DNA from: JBLHHI01 sp047614125
GTDB lineage: Bacteria > Bacteroidota > Bacteroidia > NS11-12g > UBA9320
Direction: 5' to 3'
NCBI GenBank assembly: GCA_047614125.1
Contig: JBLHHI010000050.1
Location: 1-23,767, forward strand
DNA: 23,767 nt
In this document: positions 15,385 to 23,767 of the stretch, piece by piece
How the letters are laid out: each line of letters starts with the position of its first letter
Position numbering within the stretch: position 1 is the stretch's first letter
The notes under the pieces: model-generated
What the model saw: only the letters and a program-made list of their open reading frames with translations
Databases searched by the model: none
Told to the model about the DNA's origin: nothing
Made by a program: the position numbers and the translations under genes

Positions 15385-18300
15385 ATGATTGCACCTTTTC
15401 CACGTCTTGGCAAGTTTGTCGTTGCCGCCCTCTTATTTCTTTTCTCGTATTGCTCAGGTTTTGCTCAGTACACTTTAATTGGCCAGAACTCCTTTGCAGG
15501 AACCAACTACTATGGCCCAATGACCCCGTCTACCACAACCGATACCTTTCACAGTCGACATGCATACATGTATCCAGAAGCCACCTTGGGTGGTTTGCAG
15601 CATGGCGATACCATTGCGAGCATTGAGTTTTATAAGAGTGGATCGAACGCATACAACGGCCGTGTTAGTTTTAAAATTTACGTTGCAAATTCGGCGGATG
15701 TAGACTTTGGCAATCCCAATATACACTGGGCCAACGAACGAGCTAAAACAAATACAACACTTGTTTATTCGGGCGATCCAACAAATATTGCTGCCAACAC
15801 ACCCGGCTTTAAACGCTTCCCCTTTACACAAAACAACTTTATTTATGATACCTCAAAGGGTAAAAACTTTAAGGTAATGGTGGAATACATTCAGCTAGAC
15901 ACGCAGGCGGTACCGGTAACTTGGGTGTATGAAAGCAATGCTACGGTTTCGGGCTTTATAAGCAACAACGAGTCAAAATTCACCAATGGAATAGGTTTAC
16001 CCAAAGACAGTACCACCATATCGCAAGTTCGAAAGCCCTATTTAAAAATCAACTATCCAAGATTTGATCAAAACCTTGAGGTGGATAACATCTATTGCCT
16101 TGGCAGGGTTCCGATGTTAATGAATAAGGCCGATACCATAAAAGCGATTGTTCGAAATACTGGCAAAGGAACAGTTAAAAACAAGGCCATTATTTTAGAA
16201 ACAAGCGGGTCGAATACCTTTCGAGATACGGTATACATCGACAGCTTGGCATCTTTTGATGAGACGATGGTTTTTTTCACCTCACACAAGCCAGATACGG
16301 CTGGAAAAGAAAACATTCTCATTCGCATTGGTTCCGATCAATACTCGGCCGATGACAGCTCACTTTACAGTCGTTTGGTTAATTACAACGTGTACTCACA
16401 TGCCGATCCATTTATGGCTAATGCAGGCGGTATTGGTTTTAATGGCTCAAGCGGCGATTTCTTGGCACGTTTTTATGCAGACAGTGCCATCCACATAAAT
16501 CAGATTAAGGTAGACTTTGCCCTTACTGGAAGATCGTTTCAACTGGGAATTTGGGAAAGCGGCGGTCAAGGATTACCTGGTAAAAATGTATTTACATCCG
16601 ACACCTTAACTTCAACACAAGGAACCTACGTACTGCCTGTTTTACCCCGCATTAAAATTAGTGGCGACTACTTTGTTGGCATTCGTCAAACTGGAACGAC
16701 CAACGTCGCTTTTGGTTACCAACCCGAAAGCCCCGTGCGGCCGGATGCATTCTATTTTGCGGCACCTCTTGGAGATACCATTTGGGTTCCTTTTTCACCG
16801 GGTTTCGATTTCCGTTTTAACATACAACCCCGAATTCAAGTAAATCACGATGTTTCTATTATTGCTGCAATTTTGCCTGCAAACGGCGAAGAGCTTGAAT
16901 ACAACGAATTCGACAGCATCGGGCCAAGTGTTTGGCTGTACAATTATGGCTTTAACGACCAAAATGCACCCTTCGACGTGGTATGTGAGATCTATGACCA
17001 ATACAACCGGAAGGTGTATTCCAAAACTGAATTAGTAACCATCGATGCGGAAGATTCACTTCAGGTAAACTTCGACACTGCCTTTTCTTTAAACAATTAT
17101 GGGCCCTTTGTAATGCGTGTTTATTCGAAACTATTTAGCGATCGAGTTCGAGATAATGATACCTTAATCATCCCCTTTTCGGTAATTATTCGTCACGATG
17201 TTTCTGTTGAATCATATTTTGACCCTGTTGAGGGTCAGGAGTTTGAGATGTTTGTGGATCGCGTTGGTCCTGTGGTTCGAGTTGTAAACAACGGAGTTGC
17301 CGATAAAAAGGGAATTAAAATTACCTCGAGACTTCGGCAAGGAGACAGCATCGTGAAGGTACAAACCGTAACCCGCGATATTGATGGTTTAAACAGCGCC
17401 ATTGTACCCTTCGATTCCTTAACCATTCCCTTTCTGGGTGATGTACTATTTGAATGTTTTACGTGGGGTGTTGTAGATTCATTTCCAACGAACGACACTA
17501 CTCGGGTAAAGGTTCGAACCAAGAAGAGTACCGATGCAGGAGTGAGGGCCATAGTACGGCCCCTTAAAAGCTCTCGCTATGATCGAACTTCGAAATTTGA
17601 CCCCTATGTTAACATTCGCAATTACGGGGTTGTAGATCAAGATTCGGTTCATGTTTATGCCAAAGTTGATCAATTGGATGGCACGAATATCTATTCGGCG
17701 AAGCAAACCATCGCAGTCACAAAATTATCAAGCATCCAAGTTTTATTCAGAAGCTTTACCGTTCCCGATTCAACCCAAACCCTTCGATTTACCGTTTACA
17801 CTGGTTTAAAAGAAGATCAAGATGCACGGAACGACACGCTGTCCAATCTCTTCTTTGCAGTTACCGCAAGAGATTTGAGTGTTGAGACGGTTTTGAACCC
17901 CGTTCATAAAAAGGTTTTCAACCAATCGGCTTCCTTTAAGCCGGAAATATTGGTTCGAAACGAGGGGAACAAAACGATTAACGATTCGTTGAGTACGTAT
18001 TTCCGAATATCGGCCAATGACGGAAGCGTCTTGTACTTCGACTCTACGATGTTGCGAACGAGTTTGAAAATTGATTCTATCATTTCACTTGTATTTCCGG
18101 GTACGTTCAATGGAATTATCAAAGGAAAATACTTCTGTGAAACTTGGCACAGTTGGGAAAATGATCTTCGTGCCGAGAACGACACCTTGCGATCTTTTTT
18201 CGAACTTTCTTATCTCAAATCCGTGGCCATTGTAGAATTGGTGGAGCCCAAAAACATTCTTTTCCAATACAATAAGGGAGGTGTTACTCCAGCCTTTAAA

Positions 18301-19158
18301 ATTAGAAACGACGGTTTACAATCCATTAAAACACCGATTGATTTCACTGTTTCAATACGCAATGAAGCCAATCAATTGGTTTACAACGAAACAGAAACCT
18401 TTCCATCCCTTGATGCTCAAGAAATTGAGCTTATTACTGCCTCCAAAGCGTATGTATTTCGAGATATTGGCAAAATGAGCATTCAAATCATTATCGTTAA
18501 TTCCGAAGACCAATTTCATTTGGATGATACCATTCGTGGCAGTTTTACGATTGGCAAAGAAAAAGATGTGGCGGCGGTTTCCGTTGAATATCCAACGGCT
18601 GCTACCCAAATTTATGCCAACCGAACTCTGGCACCCAAGGCACTGTTTACAAATCTTGGCGACTCATTGCAAACTGCATTTTCGGTTTCGATGATGATTT
18701 ACGATCCTTTGGGTAAGCTTACCTACAACTCCAATCAAAGTATTGAGTTGAAGATGGGTGAGTCAAAATCGGTGGTTTTTGACAGCGCATTCACGCCTCG
18801 TCAAAAAGGCATCTACAAAGCAAACGCCATTGTACGTTTGGGTGGAGATCAAGAAGTAAATAACGACACGGCCTTCATGGATATTGATGTTGCATTTCAC
18901 ATTGGAATTCAAGATTTGACCCATTCTTCTATTGAGGTGTATCCGAATCCAACGCATTCAAACGTGTCGATACAATCAGAATCGATTATTAATGAGCTTG
19001 TTATACGAGATGTATTGGGTAGAACATGGTATTCGAAAAGTGGGGTTTCTGAATCAAATCTGGAAATTGATGTGAGCACCCTACCTTCCAACTGTTATAT
19101 ATTAGGTATTAAAAATGAAGATGGATGGTTGTATACCCGAGTAATCATTGCTCGGTAG
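15385..19158 (+). CDS. giant secreted T9SS protein with six CARDB-like repeats
   Basis: A 1257-residue exported protein. A signal peptide (ending GFAQ, about residue 28) is followed by an N-terminal beta-rich region (about 30-480) and then six tandem Ig-like/CARDB-like repeats of 112-116 residues (about 489-1163). Each repeat opens with a strand like HDVSVESYFDP or DLSVETVLNP and closes with an (x)NDT or DDT motif (near residues 591, 703, 816, 932, 1047 and 1160, counted with one extra leading residue). The T9SS type A tail (VYPNPTHSNVSIQ, then VIRDVLGRTWY, ending YTRVIIAR) covers the last 75 residues. It is probably a surface or extracellular adhesin-like or structural protein; no enzyme motif is seen. 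The frame opens at TTG 15382, but the ATG at 15385 is preferred. The DUF1573 gene follows after 105 nt. Confidence 0.9.
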   Translation: MIAPFPRLGKFVVAALLFLFSYCSGFAQYTLIGQNSFAGTNYYGPMTPSTTTDTFHSRHAYMYPEATLGGLQHGDTIASIEFYKSGSNAYNGRVSFKIYVANSADVDFGNPNIHWANERAKTNTTLVYSGDPTNIAANTPGFKRFPFTQNNFIYDTSKGKNFKVMVEYIQLDTQAVPVTWVYESNATVSGFISNNESKFTNGIGLPKDSTTISQVRKPYLKINYPRFDQNLEVDNIYCLGRVPMLMNKADTIKAIVRNTGKGTVKNKAIILETSGSNTFRDTVYIDSLASFDETMVFFTSHKPDTAGKENILIRIGSDQYSADDSSLYSRLVNYNVYSHADPFMANAGGIGFNGSSGDFLARFYADSAIHINQIKVDFALTGRSFQLGIWESGGQGLPGKNVFTSDTLTSTQGTYVLPVLPRIKISGDYFVGIRQTGTTNVAFGYQPESPVRPDAFYFAAPLGDTIWVPFSPGFDFRFNIQPRIQVNHDVSIIAAILPANGEELEYNEFDSIGPSVWLYNYGFNDQNAPFDVVCEIYDQYNRKVYSKTELVTIDAEDSLQVNFDTAFSLNNYGPFVMRVYSKLFSDRVRDNDTLIIPFSVIIRHDVSVESYFDPVEGQEFEMFVDRVGPVVRVVNNGVADKKGIKITSRLRQGDSIVKVQTVTRDIDGLNSAIVPFDSLTIPFLGDVLFECFTWGVVDSFPTNDTTRVKVRTKKSTDAGVRAIVRPLKSSRYDRTSKFDPYVNIRNYGVVDQDSVHVYAKVDQLDGTNIYSAKQTIAVTKLSSIQVLFRSFTVPDSTQTLRFTVYTGLKEDQDARNDTLSNLFFAVTARDLSVETVLNPVHKKVFNQSASFKPEILVRNEGNKTINDSLSTYFRISANDGSVLYFDSTMLRTSLKIDSIISLVFPGTFNGIIKGKYFCETWHSWENDLRAENDTLRSFFELSYLKSVAIVELVEPKNILFQYNKGGVTPAFKIRNDGLQSIKTPIDFTVSIRNEANQLVYNETETFPSLDAQEIELITASKAYVFRDIGKMSIQIIIVNSEDQFHLDDTIRGSFTIGKEKDVAAVSVEYPTAATQIYANRTLAPKALFTNLGDSLQTAFSVSMMIYDPLGKLTYNSNQSIELKMGESKSVVFDSAFTPRQKGIYKANAIVRLGGDQEVNNDTAFMDIDVAFHIGIQDLTHSSIEVYPNPTHSNVSIQSESIINELVIRDVLGRTWYSKSGVSESNLEIDVSTLPSNCYILGIKNEDGWLYTRVIIAR

Positions 19159-19263
19159 CATTTTACTCACATCCATTTTATTACTGAAAATAACATCACT
19201 TTCATACAACTTTTTTACAACATACATCGTCTATTGTATGTGAAGAGAGATCAAAATAATTTT

Positions 19264-20352
19264 ATGCGCACCTTGTTTACTGTATTGCCGTTCCTCCTGA
19301 TTTCGCAGTTGAGCCTTGGACAAATCACCAACAAGCAAATAAAATTCGAATCGGAAGATTACGATTTTGGAATCGTTCCTTTTAAGCACGGCATGATTGA
19401 AGCACAGTTTGTTTTTACCAATCATTCTGAACAAGATTTCATTATTCGAAATGTGGAGGCCAGCTGTGGATGTACGGTTCCGTTTTGGCCAAAAAAGGCC
19501 ATAAAGCCTGGAGAACAAGCTCGAATAACCGCCACTTTCGATCCCAGCAATTTGGGCGGAGAAGTAGATAAGTCGATACAGCTATATGCTAATTACCAGG
19601 ATATTATGGTTAAAAACCTACATATTAAAGGCATCATAGAAGTTCCACAGTCAGAATCAAGTACAGGATATCCTGGAGCAAATGGCTATCTGAGAGCCTT
19701 GGAAACAACCGTTGGGTTAAACGACATTGTTAATACCAAAAAATACACCAGAACCATACGATGGGTTAATGAATACAATTTGGCACTTAGCATCAAAGAA
19801 GTTACTCGAGTACCCGATTATTGTGCCGTTTCGTTCAGTCAAAAGCTGCTTCAACCGGGTGATACTGCGAACATATTGGTTGAGGTGGATGGAACGAAAG
19901 TTCAAGACTACGGTGTGCTTAATTCAAGCATTCAAATCCTTACGAACGACCGTTTTGTGCCGTATAAAGAAATCATAATAGCCTTTAATATCCACGATGA
20001 TTTTAGCGCTTTGAACAAAAGAGCTAAGCGTAAGGCACCCGGCATTGTACTTGTACCCAGCAGCGTTGATCTTGGGGAGATTAAAGAAGGAGCTGTGGGC
20101 AAGGCTACCATTCTAATTAAAAACACGGGAAAATCAACGTTAATAATATACAAGGTTAAAGCCGATTGCAATTGTACCATCTTAAAAAACTTGGGTACAG
20201 AAATTCCTGCAGGCGTTACTAAAACGGTTGAAGTGAGTCTTGACAGCATTTATATTACAGGCAAAACCACCAAACAAATCACCCTATACACCAACGACCC
20301 GGTTCATCCGGTAGTTAGCATTCAATTGCATGCAAAGGTTTTAGAAAACTAA
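19264..20352 (+). CDS. secreted protein with two DUF1573 domains
   Basis: A 362-residue protein with a signal peptide (MRTLFTVLPFLLISQLSLGQ). The first DUF1573 domain (about 25-125) has DYDFGIVPFKHG, VFTNHSEQDFII and the VEASCGCTVP Cys-x-Cys motif. The second (about 263-360) has VDLGEIKEGAVGKATILIKN and KADCNCTI (Cys302, Cys304). A linking domain of similar Ig-like type lies between. These ASH/Ig-like domains are common in Bacteroidota envelope proteins with no firm function. The open frame begins at TTG 19234, but the ATG at 19264 puts the signal peptide first. A 7-bp inverted repeat ACATACA/TGTATGT (19220-19241) lies in the leader. The stop is followed one base later by the palindromic repeat. 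Confidence 0.88.
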   Translation: MRTLFTVLPFLLISQLSLGQITNKQIKFESEDYDFGIVPFKHGMIEAQFVFTNHSEQDFIIRNVEASCGCTVPFWPKKAIKPGEQARITATFDPSNLGGEVDKSIQLYANYQDIMVKNLHIKGIIEVPQSESSTGYPGANGYLRALETTVGLNDIVNTKKYTRTIRWVNEYNLALSIKEVTRVPDYCAVSFSQKLLQPGDTANILVEVDGTKVQDYGVLNSSIQILTNDRFVPYKEIIIAFNIHDDFSALNKRAKRKAPGIVLVPSSVDLGEIKEGAVGKATILIKNTGKSTLIIYKVKADCNCTILKNLGTEIPAGVTKTVEVSLDSIYITGKTTKQITLYTNDPVHPVVSIQLHAKVLEN

Positions 20353-20353
20353 T

Positions 20354-20405
20354 AACCTGAGTTCGATTAATCTTTTCAAATTCAGATATGAATCGAACTC
20401 AGGTT
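20354..20405. repeat. palindromic repeat, compact copy 2
   Basis: AACCTGAGTTCGATT (20354-20368) pairs perfectly with its complement at 20391-20405, and the stem can extend past one mismatch. Its left 34 nt are identical to 12904-12937. It begins one base after the DUF1573 stop codon and precedes the HtrA gene by 71 nt, so it likely ends DUF1573 transcription, although no T-run follows. Confidence 0.7.
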
Positions 20406-20476
20406 AGTACGCTTTTCGTCCACTGCCAACCATAATTTGGTATACTTTTTGTTCAATTTCAACGTACATACTTACA

Positions 20477-21910
20477 ATGAAGAAGACAACTATTTTATCC
20501 CTAGCCCTTATTTGCGTTGTTAGCTCAATTGTTGCGGCATACATTTTTAGCAAATCATTTAGTAAGGAGAAATTACACTTAGAAAGTGATTATACTTCTG
20601 ATAATCAGTCGGTAACGGTCAGCTATACCGGAAGTGATCTGAGCGATTTAAGTTTTGTAGAAGCAAGCAAGCGCAGCATTAACTCGGTTGTATTTATAAA
20701 AACAGAGTCGGAAGTAGTTCGTCGCAGTCCTTTTTGGTTTTTTGATATGGATCCGTTCGGCAGCATTGGTAAGGTGTCGAGTACTGGGTCGGGAGTGATC
20801 ATCTCTGAAGATGGTTACATAATCACCAACTACCATGTTATAAAAGGCGCCAGCAAAATTGAAATCGTATTAAATAATCAAAAGAAAAATTTCACAGCAG
20901 AAGTGGTAGGAACCGCACCCTCCACAGATTTGGCGCTCTTGAAAATCAGCGCAACCAACCTAACAGCAATCGAAATTACCAACAGTGATGTGCTCAGTGT
21001 TGGCGAATGGGTTTTGGCGGTTGGAAACCCATTTAATCTAACCAGCACGGTTACGGCTGGTATTGTGAGCGCGAAAGGAAGAAACATAAACATTGTTGAC
21101 AACCAGTTTCCGATCGAGAGTTTTATACAAACCGATGCAGCCATAAACCCCGGTAACAGTGGTGGGGCTTTGGTTAATCTTGAAGGAAAGTTGGTTGGGA
21201 TAAATACAGCAATAGCCAGTAAAACAGGTTCTTACGTTGGATATGGCTTTGCAATTCCGAGCAATATTGTTGTGAAAATCATCAACGACTTAAAAGAATA
21301 CGGACAGATTCAGCGCGGCATTGATGGTTTGGAAGTAACTGACATTTCGGAAGAAATATCTGCAAAATTCAACGATTTATACGATGGGGTGTACATAGCC
21401 GGAATTAATGCAACGAATAAAAGCAGCACAGACAAATTGAAAGTTGGAGATATCATTATTTCGGTGGATGGTAAAGAAGTTGCCAATAAATCTGCTTACG
21501 ACGAACAATTGGCCTATCACCGCCCTGGCGACAAGCTGGTGTATATGATCTTGAGAAATGGCGAAAAAATCGCAAAAGATATAACCTTGGTAAACATGGA
21601 CGGCGATTTTGAGCTTAAAGCCCGGATTACCAAAACATCAGAAACGTTGGGAGGAGAATTTGAGATGATATCCAAACTTGAGCAAAACCTTTACAACATC
21701 GGCAACGGTGTTCGAGTGGTTACCATAAGTCAAGGCCAATTGGCTAAGATGAACATATCTGAAGGATTCATCTTTTTATCGATCAACAATTCACCCATTA
21801 AGGATTTGGATGACTTCATGAACAAGATGGAAAATTTAAAAGGTCAAGTTCGTATTGAAGGCATATCTCCACAAGGTGGCCGACAAAATTTATCCTACTT
21901 CTTCCGCTAA
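20477..21910 (+). CDS. HtrA/Deg-family serine protease with two PDZ domains
   Basis: A 477-residue periplasmic protease or chaperone-protease. An N-terminal membrane anchor or signal peptide (about 5-24) comes first. The trypsin-like domain (about 60-260) carries the catalytic triad: His120 in TNYHVIKG, Asp151 in PSTDLALLK and Ser228 in INPGNSGGALVN. PDZ1 (about 270-375) has GVYIAGI and KLKVGDIIISVDGKEV; PDZ2 (about 405-475) is shorter and more divergent (ISEGFIFLSINNSPI). The family degrades misfolded envelope proteins under stress. It follows DUF1573 on the same strand, but the palindromic repeat between them suggests its own promoter. No sigma-E-type regulator is adjacent, and the regulon box found before 4539 and 5915 is absent here. 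Confidence 0.94.
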   Translation: MKKTTILSLALICVVSSIVAAYIFSKSFSKEKLHLESDYTSDNQSVTVSYTGSDLSDLSFVEASKRSINSVVFIKTESEVVRRSPFWFFDMDPFGSIGKVSSTGSGVIISEDGYIITNYHVIKGASKIEIVLNNQKKNFTAEVVGTAPSTDLALLKISATNLTAIEITNSDVLSVGEWVLAVGNPFNLTSTVTAGIVSAKGRNINIVDNQFPIESFIQTDAAINPGNSGGALVNLEGKLVGINTAIASKTGSYVGYGFAIPSNIVVKIINDLKEYGQIQRGIDGLEVTDISEEISAKFNDLYDGVYIAGINATNKSSTDKLKVGDIIISVDGKEVANKSAYDEQLAYHRPGDKLVYMILRNGEKIAKDITLVNMDGDFELKARITKTSETLGGEFEMISKLEQNLYNIGNGVRVVTISQGQLAKMNISEGFIFLSINNSPIKDLDDFMNKMENLKGQVRIEGISPQGGRQNLSYFFR

Positions 21911-22084
21911 AAATTTCTTTCACTTTGGGTTTAAACTTCCTTTTGGGGCCAAGTGAATAAGCCAAATTGCAAATAAAGCGAGCGGAAGTTAATGAAGCTT
22001 GTGGCTGCGAATATCCGCAACAACCATTTGGATTAGCCCGAACGTTCCTCCTACTGCAACCGTAGAATGCAAAATGGCATTTTT

Positions 22085-22807
22085 TTACGTCCTCTTATGG
22101 TTCAATAATGGAGGTGTTCGTTTTTTGAGAAGTTCATACATCCAAACCACAATCAACAGCATTAATAAATTATATATGCTGTCTTCAATTGGTATGGTTC
22201 CGATTCGTAAACCTATGATTTCTAGTTCATTATAGTTAACTACCGCTTGGGAGGTAAACAACCCTGTAAGCGCCCCGTTAACAACAATAAAGGGTATCCA
22301 ACTCACTGCATACATGCGCCAAAATTTATGCAACCAGGATGGTTTAAACCATGCCGCTGCAAACATGGCAAGGGCCGTTGAAAGACAAGTAACCAGCGTA
22401 TACAACTTATCGGGGTTTGAAATTGCGATTACCAACAAACCAATGCCCACACCCATCGACAGATTTTGAACTATTTTTCCAAGCAAGTCGCGTTTGAAAT
22501 AATAATTCAACACTTCATAAATAAAGATGCATGAGAAAGGCACAAAGTAGAAGAACAACCATTCTTCTATGGGCAGGTTCAAAAAACGGATTCCCAGCGT
22601 GTAGTTTTCATTAAACCACCATACTCCTTCCATCGTAAACCAAACATCCCATGGGATGAAAATAAGTGCCATTGCCATTGCCGACAAGGCCAGCCTTGGC
22701 CAGTATTGTACATAGTTTAACTTGCGTTCAAAACTTGCCATGAGCGGGAAAGCAATGGTGAAAACCAGTATGAATAGATAGAGATATTTTGTTTCTAGGA
22801 TGGACAT
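22085..22807 (-). CDS. lycopene cyclase domain-containing protein (CrtYcd-like, fused)
   Basis: A 240-residue membrane protein with about seven helices. It contains two copies of the heterodimeric-type lycopene cyclase motif: IPIEEWLFFYFVPF-like (here LPIEEWLFFYFVPF) in the first half and TIPIEDSIYNLLMLL in the second. This is the fused arrangement seen in Bacteroidota and some archaea. The family cyclises lycopene ends to make beta- or related carotenoids in the inner membrane. No other crt gene is in the window, so the pathway must be completed elsewhere. It is transcribed away from the CotH-like gene; the 174-bp spacer before HtrA contains only short hydrophobic open stretches on the minus strand. 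Confidence 0.88.
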   Translation of the reverse strand: MSILETKYLYLFILVFTIAFPLMASFERKLNYVQYWPRLALSAMAMALIFIPWDVWFTMEGVWWFNENYTLGIRFLNLPIEEWLFFYFVPFSCIFIYEVLNYYFKRDLLGKIVQNLSMGVGIGLLVIAISNPDKLYTLVTCLSTALAMFAAAWFKPSWLHKFWRMYAVSWIPFIVVNGALTGLFTSQAVVNYNELEIIGLRIGTIPIEDSIYNLLMLLIVVWMYELLKKRTPPLLNHKRT

Positions 22808-22947
22808 TTCCTATGCGGAAGCTTTATTGGGCAGCAAGTATACAATAACCGAGTTTAGAACAACATAGCATCTCGGTAGTTTTATCGCATCGCAATATTA
22901 AAGTTATTGTCAAATCATTCCACCCACATTAAAAGGGATACTTGCAA

Positions 22948-23767
22948 ATGCGTAATTTTCTATGGACGACCCTTTGTTTTGGACTTCTCATTGGTACTCA
23001 ACCATGCCACGCTCAAAACATCAACCCGAGCAGCGACTTAATCTTTAATTCAAATACTGTAGCTCGCTTGTTAACAACAATGAACCAGGGCGCTTTTGAC
23101 TCGTTGTATGCAGAGGATAATAGGTTTAAAGATGACTACTACCGTGCTGATTTTGTGTATGTTAACGAGAATACGGACACCCTAATTAAAAATATAGGAA
23201 TTCGTTTTCGCGGCAATACTTCTCGAAATCACCCCAAAAAATCATTCAAAATTGATTTTAAAGAATTTGGTGGAAGCAAGTTCTTTGATCATAAGAAATT
23301 TAACTTAAAAGCCGACAACAACGACCCAACTTTAGCTCGATAATTAATGTCGTTGAAAATGTATCAAGCTGTCAATGTGTCAGCGGCAAATTATTGCTAT
23401 GTTAAGGTATTTATTAATGGTGCGTATATGGGCTTGTATTTAAATGTTGAGCAAATAGATGATGAGTTTTTAGATCGACGTTATGGCAACGATACCAAAA
23501 ACTTGTACAAATGCGCCTGGGGCAGCTCATTGGAACTTGATAACGACATTTACAACAATTCCTTTTTTGAACTGGAAACCAACAAGCTGGCCAACCATCG
23601 AAGTATATTGCAAGACTTCATCAACTTTCTAAATAAAACGAGTCAAGAGCAATTTGATGGCGGCATCGACACTGTGCTGAACGTACCCAATGCCATTCGC
23701 TTTCTAGCTGTTGAAGCGCTCATTGGTCATTGGGATGGATATGCGTACAATCAAAATAATTTTTACA
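22948..23767 (+). pseudogene. CotH-like kinase gene, one in-frame stop, cut by window end
   Basis: The gene starts at ATG 22948 with a signal peptide (MRNFLWTTLCFGLLIG, cleavage near CHAQ). CotH-family landmarks follow: IRFRGNTSRNHPKKSFKIDF, KFNLKADNNDPTLAR, then, in the same frame after a TAA (23341-23343), LMSLKMYQAVNVSA, GAYMGLYLNVEQIDDEFL and GHWDGYAYNQNNFY. In relatives the residue at the stop is usually Glu (DPTLxRE), so one G-to-T change (GAA to TAA) explains it. The 131-residue fragment alone would lack the kinase core. An ATG just after the stop (23347) might allow restart, but without an export signal. The family is a secreted Fam20C-like protein kinase group. The rest, perhaps with a T9SS tail, lies beyond the window. 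Confidence 0.8.

Noticed and set aside
21911..22084. Short hydrophobic open stretches on the minus strand downstream of the lycopene cyclase-domain gene.
   Set aside because: Only about 30 codons between stops, with no start codon in a credible position; possibly a remnant but not supportable.
22905..22938. A possible third copy of the sigma-regulon promoter before the CotH-like gene (ATTAAAGTTAT).
   Set aside because: The first core is similar, but CGTCTTCAA is missing at the required 13-nt distance and AATAAATCG is absent upstream.
434..23343. Stop-codon reassignment as an explanation for the in-frame stops in the two broken genes.
   Set aside because: Both TAA and TGA occur inside the frames, while intact genes in the window end normally on TAA, TAG and TGA.

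Overview
The window looks like chromosomal DNA of a member of the Bacteroidota, probably flavobacteria-like. Support for this: two proteins with type IX secretion (T9SS) type A C-terminal tails, family types typical of the phylum (DUF4836, DUF6268-like, DUF1573, a fused lycopene cyclase-domain protein, CotH-type kinase), weak or absent Shine-Dalgarno sequences, and one TAnnTTTG-like promoter element. No rRNA, tRNA, CRISPR array, transposase or phage gene was seen.

Layout. 1-950: intergenic DNA, then a decayed small lipoprotein gene with three in-frame stops (minus). 951-4303 (minus): a bile-acid:sodium-symporter-family transporter behind a DUF6268-like outer-membrane protein, then a secreted LamG-like T9SS protein. 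4463-6417 (plus): an ECF sigma factor followed by three small membrane proteins, ending at a strong hairpin. 6590-6961 (minus): an ArsC/Spx-like thioredoxin-fold protein. 7223-7326: a long imperfect inverted repeat. 7393-10863 (minus): a tightly coupled DUF4836 lipoprotein - ABC ATPase - FtsX-like permease operon. 10936-12683 (plus): a HEAT-like helical protein and the GTPase-family ATPase YchF. 12684-13165: a repeat-rich spacer with a 263-bp MITE-like element. 13166-15187 (minus): a DUF255 thioredoxin-domain protein. 15385-21910 (plus): a giant T9SS adhesin-like protein with six CARDB-like repeats, a two-domain DUF1573 protein and an HtrA/Deg protease. 22085-22807 (minus): a lycopene cyclase-domain protein. 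22948-end (plus): a CotH-like kinase gene broken by one in-frame stop.

The most interesting region is 4463-6417. The sigma factor gene and the downstream two-gene unit are preceded by the same 48-nt promoter block (38/48 identical, no gaps) containing TTAAAGTAAT, 13 nt, CGTCTTCAA. This looks like an autoregulated ECF regulon. Its members are two small two-helix membrane proteins sharing a cytoplasmic MSxE(D/E)xxxFK...C tail, and a 58-residue membrane-anchored His/Cys-rich peptide whose start codon overlaps the preceding stop (ATGA). No classical anti-sigma factor is present, so the small membrane proteins are candidates for that role.

A palindromic element with ACCTGAGTTCGATT ends occurs three times (two compact hairpins and one expanded 263-bp copy). 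Each copy sits at the 3' end of a gene. Several true start codons lie inside the longest open frames; the starts given here are the ATG (or GTG) codons that fit signal peptides, promoters or gene spacing.
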